Source of the DNA: Halotalea alkalilenta DSM 17697
Lineage (GTDB): Bacteria; Pseudomonadota; Gammaproteobacteria; Pseudomonadales; Halomonadaceae
Reading direction: 5' to 3'
DNA: 64,000 nt
NCBI RefSeq assembly: GCF_000621205.1
Contig: NZ_JHYY01000021.1
Span: 1 to 64,000 of the forward strand
Part shown: positions 1 to 7,779 of the stretch, piece by piece
Position numbering within the stretch: position 1 is the stretch's first letter
Layout of the letters: each line of letters opens with the position of its first letter
Translations under genes and position numbers: made by a program
The notes under the pieces: generated by a model
The model's database searches: none
Told to the model about the DNA's origin: nothing
The model's input: only the letters and a program-made list of their open reading frames with translations

Positions 1-132
1 TGACTGGATACATCAGTGACGTTGCCGTCTCATCGAGCCGAGCGCCCACACAAATTGCCTGATCGACTTGTTAAAGAGCGTCTCGCCGCGGACTGAACCT
101 GGCTTCGAAGAAGCCTGCCCTGCGTCGAGTGG
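1..132 (-). other. rRNA operon leader with boxA; 16S gene lies left of the window
   Basis: Read leftwards, positions 79-67 give GCTCTTTAACAAG, a boxA antitermination element. It is followed by ATCAGGCAAT and then, at 53-39, TTGTGTGGGCGCTCG. In the Escherichia coli rrn leaders the same order occurs (boxA, then ATCAGACAAT, then CTGTGTGGGCACTCG) just before the 16S rRNA gene. With two good promoters upstream, this is the transcribed leader of an rRNA operon running out of the left edge. No mature rRNA sequence is inside the window. Confidence 0.85.
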
Positions 133-138
133 ATGAGC

Positions 139-166
139 ATTCTACTCAGAAACGCTTTGGTGTCAA
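139..166 (-). promoter_or_regulatory. rrn promoter P2 (sigma70)
   Basis: Leftward promoter with -35 TTGACA at 166-161 and -10 TAGAAT at 144-139, separated by 16 bp. The -35 matches the consensus fully and the -10 at five of six positions. It sits 60 bp upstream of boxA, the expected place for the inner rrn promoter. Transcription should start near 132. Confidence 0.8.
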
Positions 167-290
167 TCACTTCTTCGAGAAGCGTGTCGTTCGGAGCATA
201 CTGACCACCGCATCCGAGCCGACCTGAAACACCAAAACAATCAATGACTTGCTCTTCCCGCTGCGGGTTAACCCCGGTCAGCGAGGGCGT

Positions 291-319
291 ACTTTATAGA
301 CCCACTCGCCACTTGGCAA
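291..319 (-). promoter_or_regulatory. probable rrn promoter P1
   Basis: Second leftward promoter about 150 bp upstream of P2: -35 TTGCCA at 319-314 and TATAAAGT at 298-291. TAAAGT as -10 gives a 17-bp spacer; TATAAA gives 15 bp. It is followed by GC-rich ACGCCCTCGC, like the GC-rich discriminators of stringently controlled rRNA promoters. A tandem P1/P2 arrangement is usual for rrn operons. Confidence 0.55.
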
Positions 320-331
320 GCGCTTTCGCCA

Positions 332-357
332 AGTTTTTGACCCAAAGGTCAAAAACT
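332..357 (-). terminator. hairpin between the ydjM-like gene and the rrn promoters
   Basis: Perfect 11-bp inverted repeat, AGTTTTTGACC (332-342) and GGTCAAAAACT (347-357), with loop CAAA. It lies 45 bp past the stop of the leftward ydjM-like gene and just before the rrn promoters, so it may insulate the two. A second dyad, ACTTGGC / GCCAAGT, follows at 311-334. The stem is AT-rich, so strong intrinsic termination is uncertain. Confidence 0.4.
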
Positions 358-402
358 CTGGAAAACAGCCACCGGGCGGAAGCTACGAAACGAACTCATC
401 GA

Positions 403-1086
403 TCATCGCCACCGGTACTGCCAAAGCTCCTGCAGCAAATCGACGAGGGTAAACAGCCCATTCCACGGCGGCAGCCAGGGCAGCAAGCAAACGATCACGA
501 CACCCATCGCCATGGCGCTGAACGGTGATTGATAATCGAAGAGCTTGAGCGCGGTGCCGAAGGAGCGCTTCACCCTCTGCCCGACCATGTCCACGCTGTA
601 GCATTCATCGAGCAAAAGGTGGATCACAACGCCCAGGCAAAGTGCCGCGCCCTGCAGCCAGGCCTGCTCCGCCGCACTACCAAAGAAGTGATAGCCAAGC
701 GCGCTGATCGAAAACCCGCTGGCCAGCGCGGCGAGCAGCGAATGCCAGACTCCCCGGTGCACCGTGAGACGACGAAACAAGCCGCTGGCGATATAGCGCA
801 CCCCGGTGTAGACGCCGATCCCAGTGCTGGCCAGTGAAGCAAGCGTCATGTGCGGTGTCAGTGCGATCACCGCAGCGACCATCGCGATCACCGCGAGCAT
901 CGTGAAGATCAGCCCCACCGCGTGAGAGCGATCAGCGTCGATATCAGGGAGAATTCCCCCCAAGGCCACCAGGCCGGTCAGCGCCAGCGCCTCGCTGAGC
1001 GTCCAGGCCCCCAGGTACCAGCCTGCGCCAGAAAGTCCCGCGCCGGTCATCGCCGCTGCGGATAGGTGCGTCTTGAAGTCGGCCAT
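403..1086 (-). CDS. YdjM/DUF457-family membrane-bound metal-dependent hydrolase, probably SOS-induced
   Basis: A 227-residue integral membrane protein of the YdjM/YfhO-like DUF457 family, predicted membrane-bound metal-dependent hydrolases of unknown substrate. Family signs are an early GGILPDIDADRSH stretch (about residues 43-55), HRGVWHS (about 114-120) and HLLLDECYS (about 156-164), whose Asp and His residues are the presumed metal ligands. About five hydrophobic segments separate them. The start is the ATG at 1086, preceded by GAAGG. Two LexA-box-like sequences lie directly upstream. E. coli ydjM is a LexA-repressed SOS gene, so damage induction is a reasonable inference. The biochemical role remains unknown. 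Confidence 0.8.
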   Translation of the reverse strand: MADFKTHLSAAAMTGAGLSGAGWYLGAWTLSEALALTGLVALGGILPDIDADRSHAVGLIFTMLAVIAMVAAVIALTPHMTLASLASTGIGVYTGVRYIASGLFRRLTVHRGVWHSLLAALASGFSISALGYHFFGSAAEQAWLQGAALCLGVVIHLLLDECYSVDMVGQRVKRSFGTALKLFDYQSPFSAMAMGVVIVCLLPWLPPWNGLFTLVDLLQELWQYRWR

Positions 1087-1096
1087 GCGCCTTCAT

Positions 1097-1142
1097 CTGT
1101 AGAAAATACCAGTGAACGAAAAAACACTGTTCAAAGAAACAG
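1097..1142 (-). promoter_or_regulatory. two LexA (SOS) boxes upstream of the ydjM-like gene
   Basis: Two CTG-N10-CAG sequences lie just before the start codon at 1086. One is CTGTAGAAAATACCAG (1097-1112); the other is CTGTTCAAAGAAACAG (1127-1142), a full CTGT-N8-ACAG match to the gammaproteobacterial LexA consensus. Their starts are 30 bp apart. A third similar dyad, ATTGT and ACAAT around TCGTAAAA, follows at 1156-1173. Confidence 0.65.
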
Positions 1143-1206
1143 ATTATGACGCACCATTGTTCGTAAAAACAATCGATTACGCAGGCGTTCACTTCGGCCG
1201 CGAAAA

Positions 1207-1743
1207 CTACTCGGCGGCGTTCAGATACTCATCCTTGAGCTTCACGTAGTTGTCCGCCGAATAGCCGAAAAACACGTATTCATCCGGCCTCAGTTCCCGC
1301 AGCTTACGTGCAGGATTACCGGCATAGACGTGGCCGCGCTCGAGCCGCTTGCCCGGAGTCACCACCGCACCAGCAGCGATCAGCACTTCGTCCTCGACCA
1401 CCACACCGTCGAGCACGACCGCCCCCATGCCGACCAGCACCCGATCCCCGATCGTGCAGCCATGCAGCACCGCACGATGGCCGATGGTCACCTCTCGACC
1501 GATGGAAAGAGGGTAGCCCTCGGGGTTGTAGTCGCTGGCGTGGGTGATGTGCAGCACCACGCCGTCCTGCACGCTGGTTCGCGCACCGATACGGATGCGA
1601 TGCATGTCGCCCCGTATCACTGCCTGTGGCCAAACGGAAACATCGTCGCCGAGCTCCACGTCGCCGAGCACCACGCTGGTCGGATCGATCATGACTCGCG
1701 CACCAAGCACCGGCGCGCGACCGCGAAAGCCGCGTACGTTCAT
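1207..1743 (-). CDS. gamma-class carbonic anhydrase family protein (YrdA-like)
   Basis: A 178-residue left-handed beta-helix protein of the gamma carbonic anhydrase / YrdA family, built from hexapeptide repeats such as VILGDVELGDDV and IGRE-VTIGHRAVLHG. The three zinc-ligand His candidates are in HITHAS and IGHRAVLHGC. Family members are usually cytosolic trimers that bind Zn or Fe; many have little measured CO2-hydratase activity, so the physiological role is uncertain. I chose the ATG at 1743 because GAGGAAG precedes it at proper spacing; an ATG 10 codons upstream (1773) lacks a good site. It is preceded on the same strand by the broken membrane-protein gene at 1775-2144. Confidence 0.85.
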   Translation of the reverse strand: MNVRGFRGRAPVLGARVMIDPTSVVLGDVELGDDVSVWPQAVIRGDMHRIRIGARTSVQDGVVLHITHASDYNPEGYPLSIGREVTIGHRAVLHGCTIGDRVLVGMGAVVLDGVVVEDEVLIAAGAVVTPGKRLERGHVYAGNPARKLRELRPDEYVFFGYSADNYVKLKDEYLNAAE

Positions 1744-1774
1744 CTTCGCTTCCTCGTTCTCGGTCGAATGCATT

Positions 1775-2144
1775 CATATCCTGATCAAGGCGGTTACCAG
1801 CACCGATGCCACCAGTGGGATCGCCAGATACCGCGTCATGCCTCGCCAGAGCAGGAACCCGCCCTCGCCAAAAGCCCGCGCACGCCTGGGCGTAGCACTC
1901 GTCGAGTACCATGACTGCAAACCAGGCGATCGACAAGCCGCCGAACGACAGGAAGATATCCCGCGGGATGATGATGGCCAGGTCGAAGAAGGTCATTCCG
2001 GCGATCGGACGAACATAGGCCGAGGTGGGAGTCGAGCACAGAGGAACCCAGCGTGAACGGCCAGTACGTCGCGCCATCCAGAAGTCGGGCAAGGACGTGA
2101 TATAGCCAGCCAACGCGAGAAACTGCAGGCAAAGCAGATCGCAT
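1775..2144 (-). pseudogene. broken gene for a small integral membrane protein
   Basis: No single frame is open, but membrane-protein-like stretches appear in turn in two frames. LLCLQFLALAGYITSLPDFW (about 2130-2060) and FFDLAIIIPRDIFLSFGGLS plus IAWFAVMVLDECYAQA (about 1995-1880) share one frame. AFGEGGFLLWRGMTRYLAIP plus LVASVLVTALIRI, then a stop at 1775, lie in another. The only ATG, at 2144, is in the third frame. The reading frame therefore shifts at least twice, either by decay or by sequencing error. The hydrophobic pattern suggests a 110-120-residue protein with three or four membrane segments. I do not recognise the family. Confidence 0.45.
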
Positions 2145-2145
2145 C

Positions 2146-2223
2146 TTGCTCGAAAAATAAACCTAGGTTAAATTTTAACACCTTGTTTGATAGGCCGTTG
2201 CCCGCAACAACGCGGGCCTTTTT
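2146..2223 (+). promoter_or_regulatory. promoter and attenuator-like terminator ahead of a small gene
   Basis: A rightward promoter candidate has -35 TTGCTC (2146-2151), a 17-bp spacer and -10 TAAATT (2169-2174). It is followed by an intrinsic-terminator shape: GCCCGC (2200-2205), loop AACAAC, GCGGGC (2212-2217), then T5 (2219-2223). The terminator lies between the promoter and the start codon at 2268 and no rightward gene precedes it. It would therefore end a short leader RNA or attenuate the small gene. Confidence 0.45.
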
Positions 2224-2267
2224 CGCCTGGAACCAAGCATTTCAAACCCGACCGGAGGAGAAGATCC

Positions 2268-2474
2268 ATGCAAGAGCTCTATTGGATCAACGATCTCGGA
2301 GAGGTCTGTCTGATCAAGCTTCCACCCAAAGTCAGCTACGAATACGACTCACCCATCGGTATGGCGCGCCTGACTCGCCATGACGCACATCCCCCTCTGA
2401 CGCTGCTGTTGCCGTTGCCTCATGACCGCCGCGCCGTGGTCAAGCTCGAGCGCTGGATGCGCCAGGGTCTGTAA
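2268..2474 (+). CDS. small conserved-looking hypothetical protein, 68 aa
   Basis: Encodes 68 residues beginning MQELYWINDLGEVCLIK and ending RAVVKLERWMRQGL. The ATG at 2268 has a strong ribosome-binding site, CGGAGGAG, seven bases upstream, which favours a real gene. No signal peptide, membrane segment or known domain is visible; the protein looks like a small cytosolic alpha/beta fold with a charged C-terminal helix. A terminator-like hairpin in its leader suggests attenuation. I do not recognise a family and assign no function. Confidence 0.6.
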   Translation: MQELYWINDLGEVCLIKLPPKVSYEYDSPIGMARLTRHDAHPPLTLLLPLPHDRRAVVKLERWMRQGL

Positions 2475-2624
2475 AGCCACACGCTCTGACCACCGTCTAG
2501 TCGGCAGGGCGCAATAACGATTACCCACGAAATGCGATGCTACCCTGAGAGATGCCAGGCATAGAGCCGGGACTTCTCGCCACTCGCACGTCGCAGCATG
2601 CCCCGCGAACAAGGCCTCGTACCT

Positions 2625-2657
2625 CCCTGCCACTTCCCTGCCACTTCCCTGCCAGCG
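2625..2657. repeat. 11-bp tandem repeat, about three units
   Basis: CCCTGCCACTT is repeated in tandem from 2625 to 2646, followed by a diverged third unit, CCCTGCCAGCG, to 2657. It lies between the stop of the small gene at 2474 and the leftward glycosidase gene, and has no evident function. Confidence 0.7.
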
Positions 2658-2666
2658 AGACCCCGC

Positions 2667-3488
2667 TCATATCGCGGCATAGGCTTGACCAAGTTCGTTC
2701 AGCTCCCCATTGGCATCGAACAACGTCGAGGTCGCGAGTGGATCATTCTCCCCGCCGATTCCCCATGGATACCAGGAATAGCCGCGCACCCACGACGTGC
2801 TTTCCATGAACGCGCAGACTTCCTGCATGAATATCAGGGTCTCTTCGCGGTTATAGCGATTAGGCTTGGTGCCGTCCCATGCCTCCCAATCCCCTACCGC
2901 GAACTCATTGACCCACAGCGGGCGATCGTAGAGCTGGTGGACGAACTCGAGCAGATCGATGAACGCCTCCGACGAGGGAGATCCGTAATGGTGAAACCCC
3001 ACCGAATCGACCCGTAAGCCACGAGACTGCGCCCCGGCCATGAACTCCTGCATCCAGGCACCGTGAGGCTGAGCGCAGGAGGGCCCGACCAGTTCGACGG
3101 GATCGACCTGCTCGAGGCTCGGCCAGGCATCCAGCGCCTGCTCGACCGATACATTGGACTGGTCCTGCCGGTCGGGCTCGTTGAAACCGAACAGCAGTTG
3201 CGGCCGGGGAGAGGCGATCTTGTCCAGCCACTGGGGCGTGTCCGCCGGATTCCATCCCCAGACCATCGGCACGAAGCGCATCGTCGCATCGTTCACCGGC
3301 ATGCCCTCATCAGAAGGCGTCAGTCCCCAGTTGTAGTACCACTCGGTACGCAGGCCCGAAGCGGCGGGCGCGGCGCCCGCCAGCCCCTTCTTGCTACTGG
3401 TCGAGGCCTGCGCCATGGCCCAGTTGGCGCGAGCCGCGATCAGCGCGCTCGAGCAACCGGCGAGAAAAGTTCTTCTGGACAGGGTCAT
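2667..3488 (-). CDS. Tat-exported glycosyl hydrolase (GH128 / Asl1-like)
   Basis: A 273-residue protein with a twin-arginine signal, SRRTFLAGCSSALIAARA, at residues 4-21, predicting folded export. The rest matches the Asl1-like glycosyl hydrolase catalytic domain (GH128, mostly beta-1,3-glucanases). The FGFNEPD motif carries the presumed acid/base Glu and PLWVNEFAV the presumed nucleophile Glu; GFHHYG and YSWYPW are typical aromatic subsite stretches. Start ATG at 3488 follows CGAGGTG; an upstream in-frame extension would bury the Tat signal and is rejected. A role in cleaving an external or periplasmic beta-glucan is inferred. The gene stands alone, divergent from prlC. Confidence 0.75.
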   Translation of the reverse strand: MTLSRRTFLAGCSSALIAARANWAMAQASTSSKKGLAGAAPAASGLRTEWYYNWGLTPSDEGMPVNDATMRFVPMVWGWNPADTPQWLDKIASPRPQLLFGFNEPDRQDQSNVSVEQALDAWPSLEQVDPVELVGPSCAQPHGAWMQEFMAGAQSRGLRVDSVGFHHYGSPSSEAFIDLLEFVHQLYDRPLWVNEFAVGDWEAWDGTKPNRYNREETLIFMQEVCAFMESTSWVRGYSWYPWGIGGENDPLATSTLFDANGELNELGQAYAAI

Positions 3489-3718
3489 CGATGATTCACC
3501 TCGGACGATAGGCAAAGGGTAGGCTCGGACGCCGGTCACGACGCGATCGACTAATGCCCTTTCAGCGGAACATACTTCGGTCGGGACATCGTCCAGCATC
3601 ATCGTCATTTCATCTCTCGATACGCCGAATCCTCCCTTCCGGCGTAAAAGCGCAATTGAAACTCCCCCAGGTGGGCCCAACATGCAGTATGAACAGCCGT
3701 ACACCCCGAGGACCCTTC

Positions 3719-5764
3719 ATGCATAGCAACCCGTTGCTCCAGCGCCACGAGCTTCCCCCCTTTGCCGATATCGAGCCGCGCCACGTCGAGCCCGCGATCG
3801 ATACACTGATCGAGCGCAATCGGGCCAACGTCGACCGGCTCGTGGCAGCGGGTGATTTCAGCTGGAAAGGCCTGGCCAAGCCACTGGAAGATGCCGGAGA
3901 GGAGCTGTCCCAGGCCTGGTCTCCGGTCTCCCACCTCAATTCGGTGAAGAATTCGAGCGAGCTGCGAGAGGCCTACCAGGCCTGCCTTGCCAAGCTTTCC
4001 GCCTACGGCACCTGGTTCGGCCAGCACGAAGGGCTGTTCGCCGCTTTCGAATCACTGCGCCAGAGCGCGGAGTACGAAGGCCTCAACGAAGCGCAGAAAA
4101 AGTCGATCGACAATACCCTGCGTGATTTCCGACTCGCAGGGGTCGACCTGCCAGCGGACAAGAAAGCCCGCTATGGCGAGATCCAGGCACGCCTTTCCGA
4201 GCTTTCCAACACCTTCTCCAACAATGTGCTCGATGCCACCCAGTCGTGGCACCTGGATATCGATGACGATACCCGCCTCGCAGGCCTCCCCGAGAGCGCA
4301 CGGGACACGCTGCGTGCCAACGCCGAAGCGAAGGGCGTCGAAGGCTACCGGGTCACTTTGGATTTCCCGAGCTTCTTCCCGGTGGTCACCTATGCCGATG
4401 ACCGTGAACTGCGCCGTGAGGTCTACACCGCCTTCGTCACCCGCGCCTCCGACCAGGGGCCGGACGCCGGCAAGTTCGACAACTCCGAAGTGATGGCGGA
4501 AATCCTCTCGCTGCGCCATGAGCTCGCCGAGCTGCTCGGGTTCGCTACCTATGCCGACCTGTCACTGGCGACCAAAATGGCCGAGTCTCCGCGCCAGGTG
4601 CTCGATTTCCTCGAGGACCTCGCCACCCGCGGCAAGCCCCAGGCCGAGCGGGAATACGCCGAACTCCAGCAGTTCGCCCGCGAGACCCTTGGTATCGCGC
4701 ACCTCGAGCCCTGGGATTCGAGCTATGCCGCCGAGAAGCTCCGCGAAGCGCGCTATTCGATCTCGCAAGAACAGCTGCGCCCCTATTTCCCGGCGCCGAA
4801 AGCGATCGATGGCCTGTTCAAGGTGGTCAAGCGGCTCTATGGCCTGGAGATGGTCGAACGCCAGGATGCACCGAAGTGGCACGATGACGTGCGCTTCTTC
4901 GAGATCTTCGATGATGGCGCGCCGATCGCTGGCTTCTATCTCGACCTCTACGCGCGCGAAGGCAAGCGCGGCGGCGCCTGGATGGATGTCTGCCGCACCC
5001 GTCTGCGGCGCGAGGACGGCGAGTTGCAGCGTCCGGTCGCCTATCTGGTGTGCAACTTCACCCGCCCGGTGGGCGGCAAGCCCGCACTCCTCACCCACGA
5101 TGAAGTGCTGACCCTGTTCCACGAGTTCGGCCATGGCTTGCACCACATGCTGACTCGACAGGAAGTCGCCGACGTTTCCGGGATCAGCGGCGTGGCATGG
5201 GACGCGGTGGAACTGCCCAGCCAGTTCATGGAGAACTTCTGCTGGGAGCGTGAAGGGCTGGATCTGATCGCCTCCCACGTGGAGAGCGGCGAGCCGCTGC
5301 CCGAGGAGCTCTACGAGAAGCTCGTCGCGGCGAAGAACTTCCAGTCGGCGATGCAGATGATGCGCCAGCTCGAATTCTCGCTGTTCGACTTCCGCCTGCA
5401 CTATGAACTCGAGACGCCGACCAGCGCCGATGTCCAGCGCATGCTCGACGATGTACGCGCCAAGGTCGCCGTAGTGCCGCAGACCGAGTTCAACCGCTTC
5501 CAGCACAGCTTCAGCCACATCTTCGCCGGTGGCTATGCGGCTGGATACTACAGCTACAAGTGGGCGGAAGTGCTCTCGGCCGACGCCTTCTCGGCATTCG
5601 AGGAGGCCGGCGTGTTCGATCAGGCCACGGGGCAACGCTTCCGCCTCGAAATCCTCGAGCAGGGTGGTGCTCGCGACGCCGCCGAGATGTTCAAGGCATT
5701 CCGCGGCCGCGAGCCGAGCATCGAGCCGCTGCTACGCCATTCAGGGATCAGTTCCGCCGCTTGA
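3719..5764 (+). CDS. prlC: oligopeptidase A (M3 zinc metallopeptidase)
   Basis: A 681-residue cytosolic M3-family metallopeptidase, the usual length for PrlC. The zinc-binding HEXXH is present as LFHEFGHGLHHML at about residue 468, with the third ligand Glu in the following WDAVELPSQFMENFC region. Oligopeptidase A degrades signal peptides and other oligopeptides in the cytoplasm. I chose the ATG at 3719, reading MHSNPLLQRHELPPF, because GAGGA lies just upstream and homologues begin here. The downstream neighbour is a YheV-like gene, as in many gammaproteobacteria. Confidence 0.95.
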   Translation: MHSNPLLQRHELPPFADIEPRHVEPAIDTLIERNRANVDRLVAAGDFSWKGLAKPLEDAGEELSQAWSPVSHLNSVKNSSELREAYQACLAKLSAYGTWFGQHEGLFAAFESLRQSAEYEGLNEAQKKSIDNTLRDFRLAGVDLPADKKARYGEIQARLSELSNTFSNNVLDATQSWHLDIDDDTRLAGLPESARDTLRANAEAKGVEGYRVTLDFPSFFPVVTYADDRELRREVYTAFVTRASDQGPDAGKFDNSEVMAEILSLRHELAELLGFATYADLSLATKMAESPRQVLDFLEDLATRGKPQAEREYAELQQFARETLGIAHLEPWDSSYAAEKLREARYSISQEQLRPYFPAPKAIDGLFKVVKRLYGLEMVERQDAPKWHDDVRFFEIFDDGAPIAGFYLDLYAREGKRGGAWMDVCRTRLRREDGELQRPVAYLVCNFTRPVGGKPALLTHDEVLTLFHEFGHGLHHMLTRQEVADVSGISGVAWDAVELPSQFMENFCWEREGLDLIASHVESGEPLPEELYEKLVAAKNFQSAMQMMRQLEFSLFDFRLHYELETPTSADVQRMLDDVRAKVAVVPQTEFNRFQHSFSHIFAGGYAAGYYSYKWAEVLSADAFSAFEEAGVFDQATGQRFRLEILEQGGARDAAEMFKAFRGREPSIEPLLRHSGISSAA

Positions 5765-5844
5765 ACGCGCGCCATCGCCGCTCCCCGTCCCTAGCCGACG
5801 GGTAGCGGCGCCTTCATTCATCTCGCCCTGGAGGGCGCATCGAT

Positions 5845-6099
5845 ATGCCCGCTATCAAGCGCTTCATCGCTGGCGCCGTATGCCCCCGCTGCGCGGCAAT
5901 GGACACCCTGCGCAGCTGGGACCAAAGCGGAATACGCTACCGCGAGTGCGTCGACTGCGACTTTCTCGAACAGCTCGCCATCGAACCGACGCCTACCACC
6001 GAAGAGCTCACCACCCGGGTCAATCGGCCTCGCGAGAACGAGCGCGACAATGAGATCCAGACCGTGCGCATCCTCGATCCAGGCACGCTGCGCCGCTGA
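5845..6099 (+). CDS. yheV: YheV-family small zinc-ribbon protein
   Basis: An 84-residue protein with two CXXC-type pairs, CPRC (residues 13-16) and CVDC (36-39), forming a likely zinc ribbon, as in the YheV/DUF2387 family. The opening MPAIKRFIAGAVCPRC is characteristic. The gene follows prlC by 80 bp with a hairpin in the gap (CCGCT-CCCGTC and GACGGG-AGCGG, about 5777-5808). The prlC-yheV order is common in gammaproteobacteria. Function is unknown beyond predicted metal binding. Confidence 0.85.
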   Translation: MPAIKRFIAGAVCPRCAAMDTLRSWDQSGIRYRECVDCDFLEQLAIEPTPTTEELTTRVNRPRENERDNEIQTVRILDPGTLRR

Positions 6100-6147
6100 A
6101 CCTTCCCACCGCCGCGCCACCTTCGGCGCGGCGCTTCGCCACATTGT

Positions 6148-6687
6148 TCAGCCAGGGCTATGGGCGGGGATCACCCCGCAGGCGAACCGACCACCGCCGC
6201 CACCCAAGGTCGGATGGTCGCTGTAGTTATCGCCCCCTGCATGCACCATCAGCGCACGCCCATAGAGATCGGACTCCTCCAACCTCGGTGCCAGCGTCGG
6301 GACCTGCGCGGTGCCATCCTCGGCCACGGCCAGGGCAGGCAGGTCGCCCAGATGACTATCATCGACGTAAGGCCCCTGGTGGGTGCCATGCTCATCCGGA
6401 TCGTAGTGAGCACCCGCCGCGCCGGCCGCGATGACTTCGCCCGCATCGTTCTCGCCCGGCTCGCAGCTCGGCGTGGTATGCAAGTGCAGCCCATGGATGG
6501 AACTGTCGAGCCCGGAGAGATCGGGAGTGATCAACAGGCCATACTGGGTGTTTTCGAACGTCACGGTACCGATCGAGTCGCCGACACCATCGGCGCTGAC
6601 CCGGTGGACGTCCACTTCGACTGCGGCCATGGCCCAGGGGGCCGAGGTCAATGCAGCGGCACACAGCAAGGAAGGTAGATACTTCAT
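6148..6687 (-). CDS. sodC: periplasmic Cu/Zn superoxide dismutase
   Basis: A 179-residue secreted SodC with a cleavable signal peptide ending around AMAAV (residue 22). Copper and zinc ligands are visible in HGLHLHTTPSCEP, AGAHYDPDEHGTHQGP and LMVHAGGDNYSD; the conserved disulfide cysteines are in PSCEP and RFACGV. The enzyme dismutates superoxide in the periplasm. AGGAGACG precedes the ATG at 6687. A GC-rich hairpin (GCCGCGCC / GGCGCGGC, about 6111-6132) lies between it and the convergent yheV-like gene and may end both transcripts. Confidence 0.95.
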   Translation of the reverse strand: MKYLPSLLCAAALTSAPWAMAAVEVDVHRVSADGVGDSIGTVTFENTQYGLLITPDLSGLDSSIHGLHLHTTPSCEPGENDAGEVIAAGAAGAHYDPDEHGTHQGPYVDDSHLGDLPALAVAEDGTAQVPTLAPRLEESDLYGRALMVHAGGDNYSDHPTLGGGGGRFACGVIPAHSPG

Positions 6688-6798
6688 TTGCGTCTCCTAA
6701 TGTCTTGACGGGCACGCGGCGCTGCCGCGCGTGTCCTGAAGCCTAGCCAAGATCGGCGAGGAGACGCGAACTCTCGCATCGAAGCGGGGTGAGAGCCC

Positions 6799-7632
6799 TC
6801 AACGGCCGAGGGCGTCGAGGATCCGCAGGCTCGGGGAGGCTTGGTTGAGGGTATAGAAGTGCAGTCCTGGCGCGCCACCCTCGATCAGGCGCTCGCAGAG
6901 CCGGCTCACCAGCTCATGGCCGAAGGCACGCACGCTCTCCTGGTCGTCGCCATAGGCTTCGAGCTGCTTGCGGATCCAGCGCGGAACGCCGGCGCCGCAG
7001 ACATCGGAGAAACGCACCAGGCTTTCGAACTGGGTGACCGGCATGATCCCGGGAATGATCGGCGCTTCGACGCCGAGGGCACGCACCCGCTCGACGAAAT
7101 GGAAGTAGGCCTCGGCATCGAAGAAGTACTGAGTGATCGCGCGGCTGGCCCCCGCTTTCATCTTGGCGGCGAAAAAGCGCAGGTCGGACTCGAAGTCGCG
7201 GGCCTGCGGATGCATCTCGGGATAGGCCGCCGCGAGCAGCTCGAAATGATCGCCGTGCTCGCCGCGAATGAGCTCGATCAGCTCGCTCGCATAGCGCAGC
7301 TCACCGCCGCCGCCTTGGCCCGAGGGAATGTCGCCGCGCAGCGCAACGATGCGGCGAATGCCCAGCTCCCGGTAGCGTGCCAGCAGTTCGCGCAGCTCCT
7401 GCTTGTCGCTGGAAATGCACGACAGGTGGGGAACGGCATCGACCCCACCATCGCGCAGTTCGAGCACCGTTTCGAGCGTGCGATCGCGAGTCGAACCCCC
7501 TGCGCCGAAGGTCACCGAGCAGAACTCGGGATTCTTGGTCATCAAGGCGTCCCGCGTGGCACTCAGCTTTTCACGGCCGGCGTCGGTACGGGGGGGAAAG
7601 AACTCGAAACTGACTTCGAAGGTTCGGGACAT
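6799..7632 (-). CDS. metF: 5,10-methylenetetrahydrofolate reductase
   Basis: A 277-residue flavoprotein of the MetF family that reduces methylene-THF to methyl-THF for methionine synthesis. FEVSFEFFPPRTDAGREKL at the N-terminus carries the catalytic Glu of the FEFFPP motif; SVTFGAGGSTRDRT and ITQYFFDAEAYFHFVERV are further signatures. The start is the ATG at 7632, reading MSRTFEVSFEFFP; a 30-codon upstream extension is unlike the family. It stands alone here; metK lies about 37 kb away. Confidence 0.95.
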   Translation of the reverse strand: MSRTFEVSFEFFPPRTDAGREKLSATRDALMTKNPEFCSVTFGAGGSTRDRTLETVLELRDGGVDAVPHLSCISSDKQELRELLARYRELGIRRIVALRGDIPSGQGGGGELRYASELIELIRGEHGDHFELLAAAYPEMHPQARDFESDLRFFAAKMKAGASRAITQYFFDAEAYFHFVERVRALGVEAPIIPGIMPVTQFESLVRFSDVCGAGVPRWIRKQLEAYGDDQESVRAFGHELVSRLCERLIEGGAPGLHFYTLNQASPSLRILDALGR

Positions 7633-7779
7633 GCTGGCCTGCCTGGCAAGTCGTGCGACACGATCGGCATCGCCGATCGACGGAATCCGACCATTTTGCC
7701 CAGCCGCTCGAGGTGAAACCAATGAAAGTTAGTCGCCATCCACTTCGAAATCACTCATGCACTATCAGGACATCGCAGC

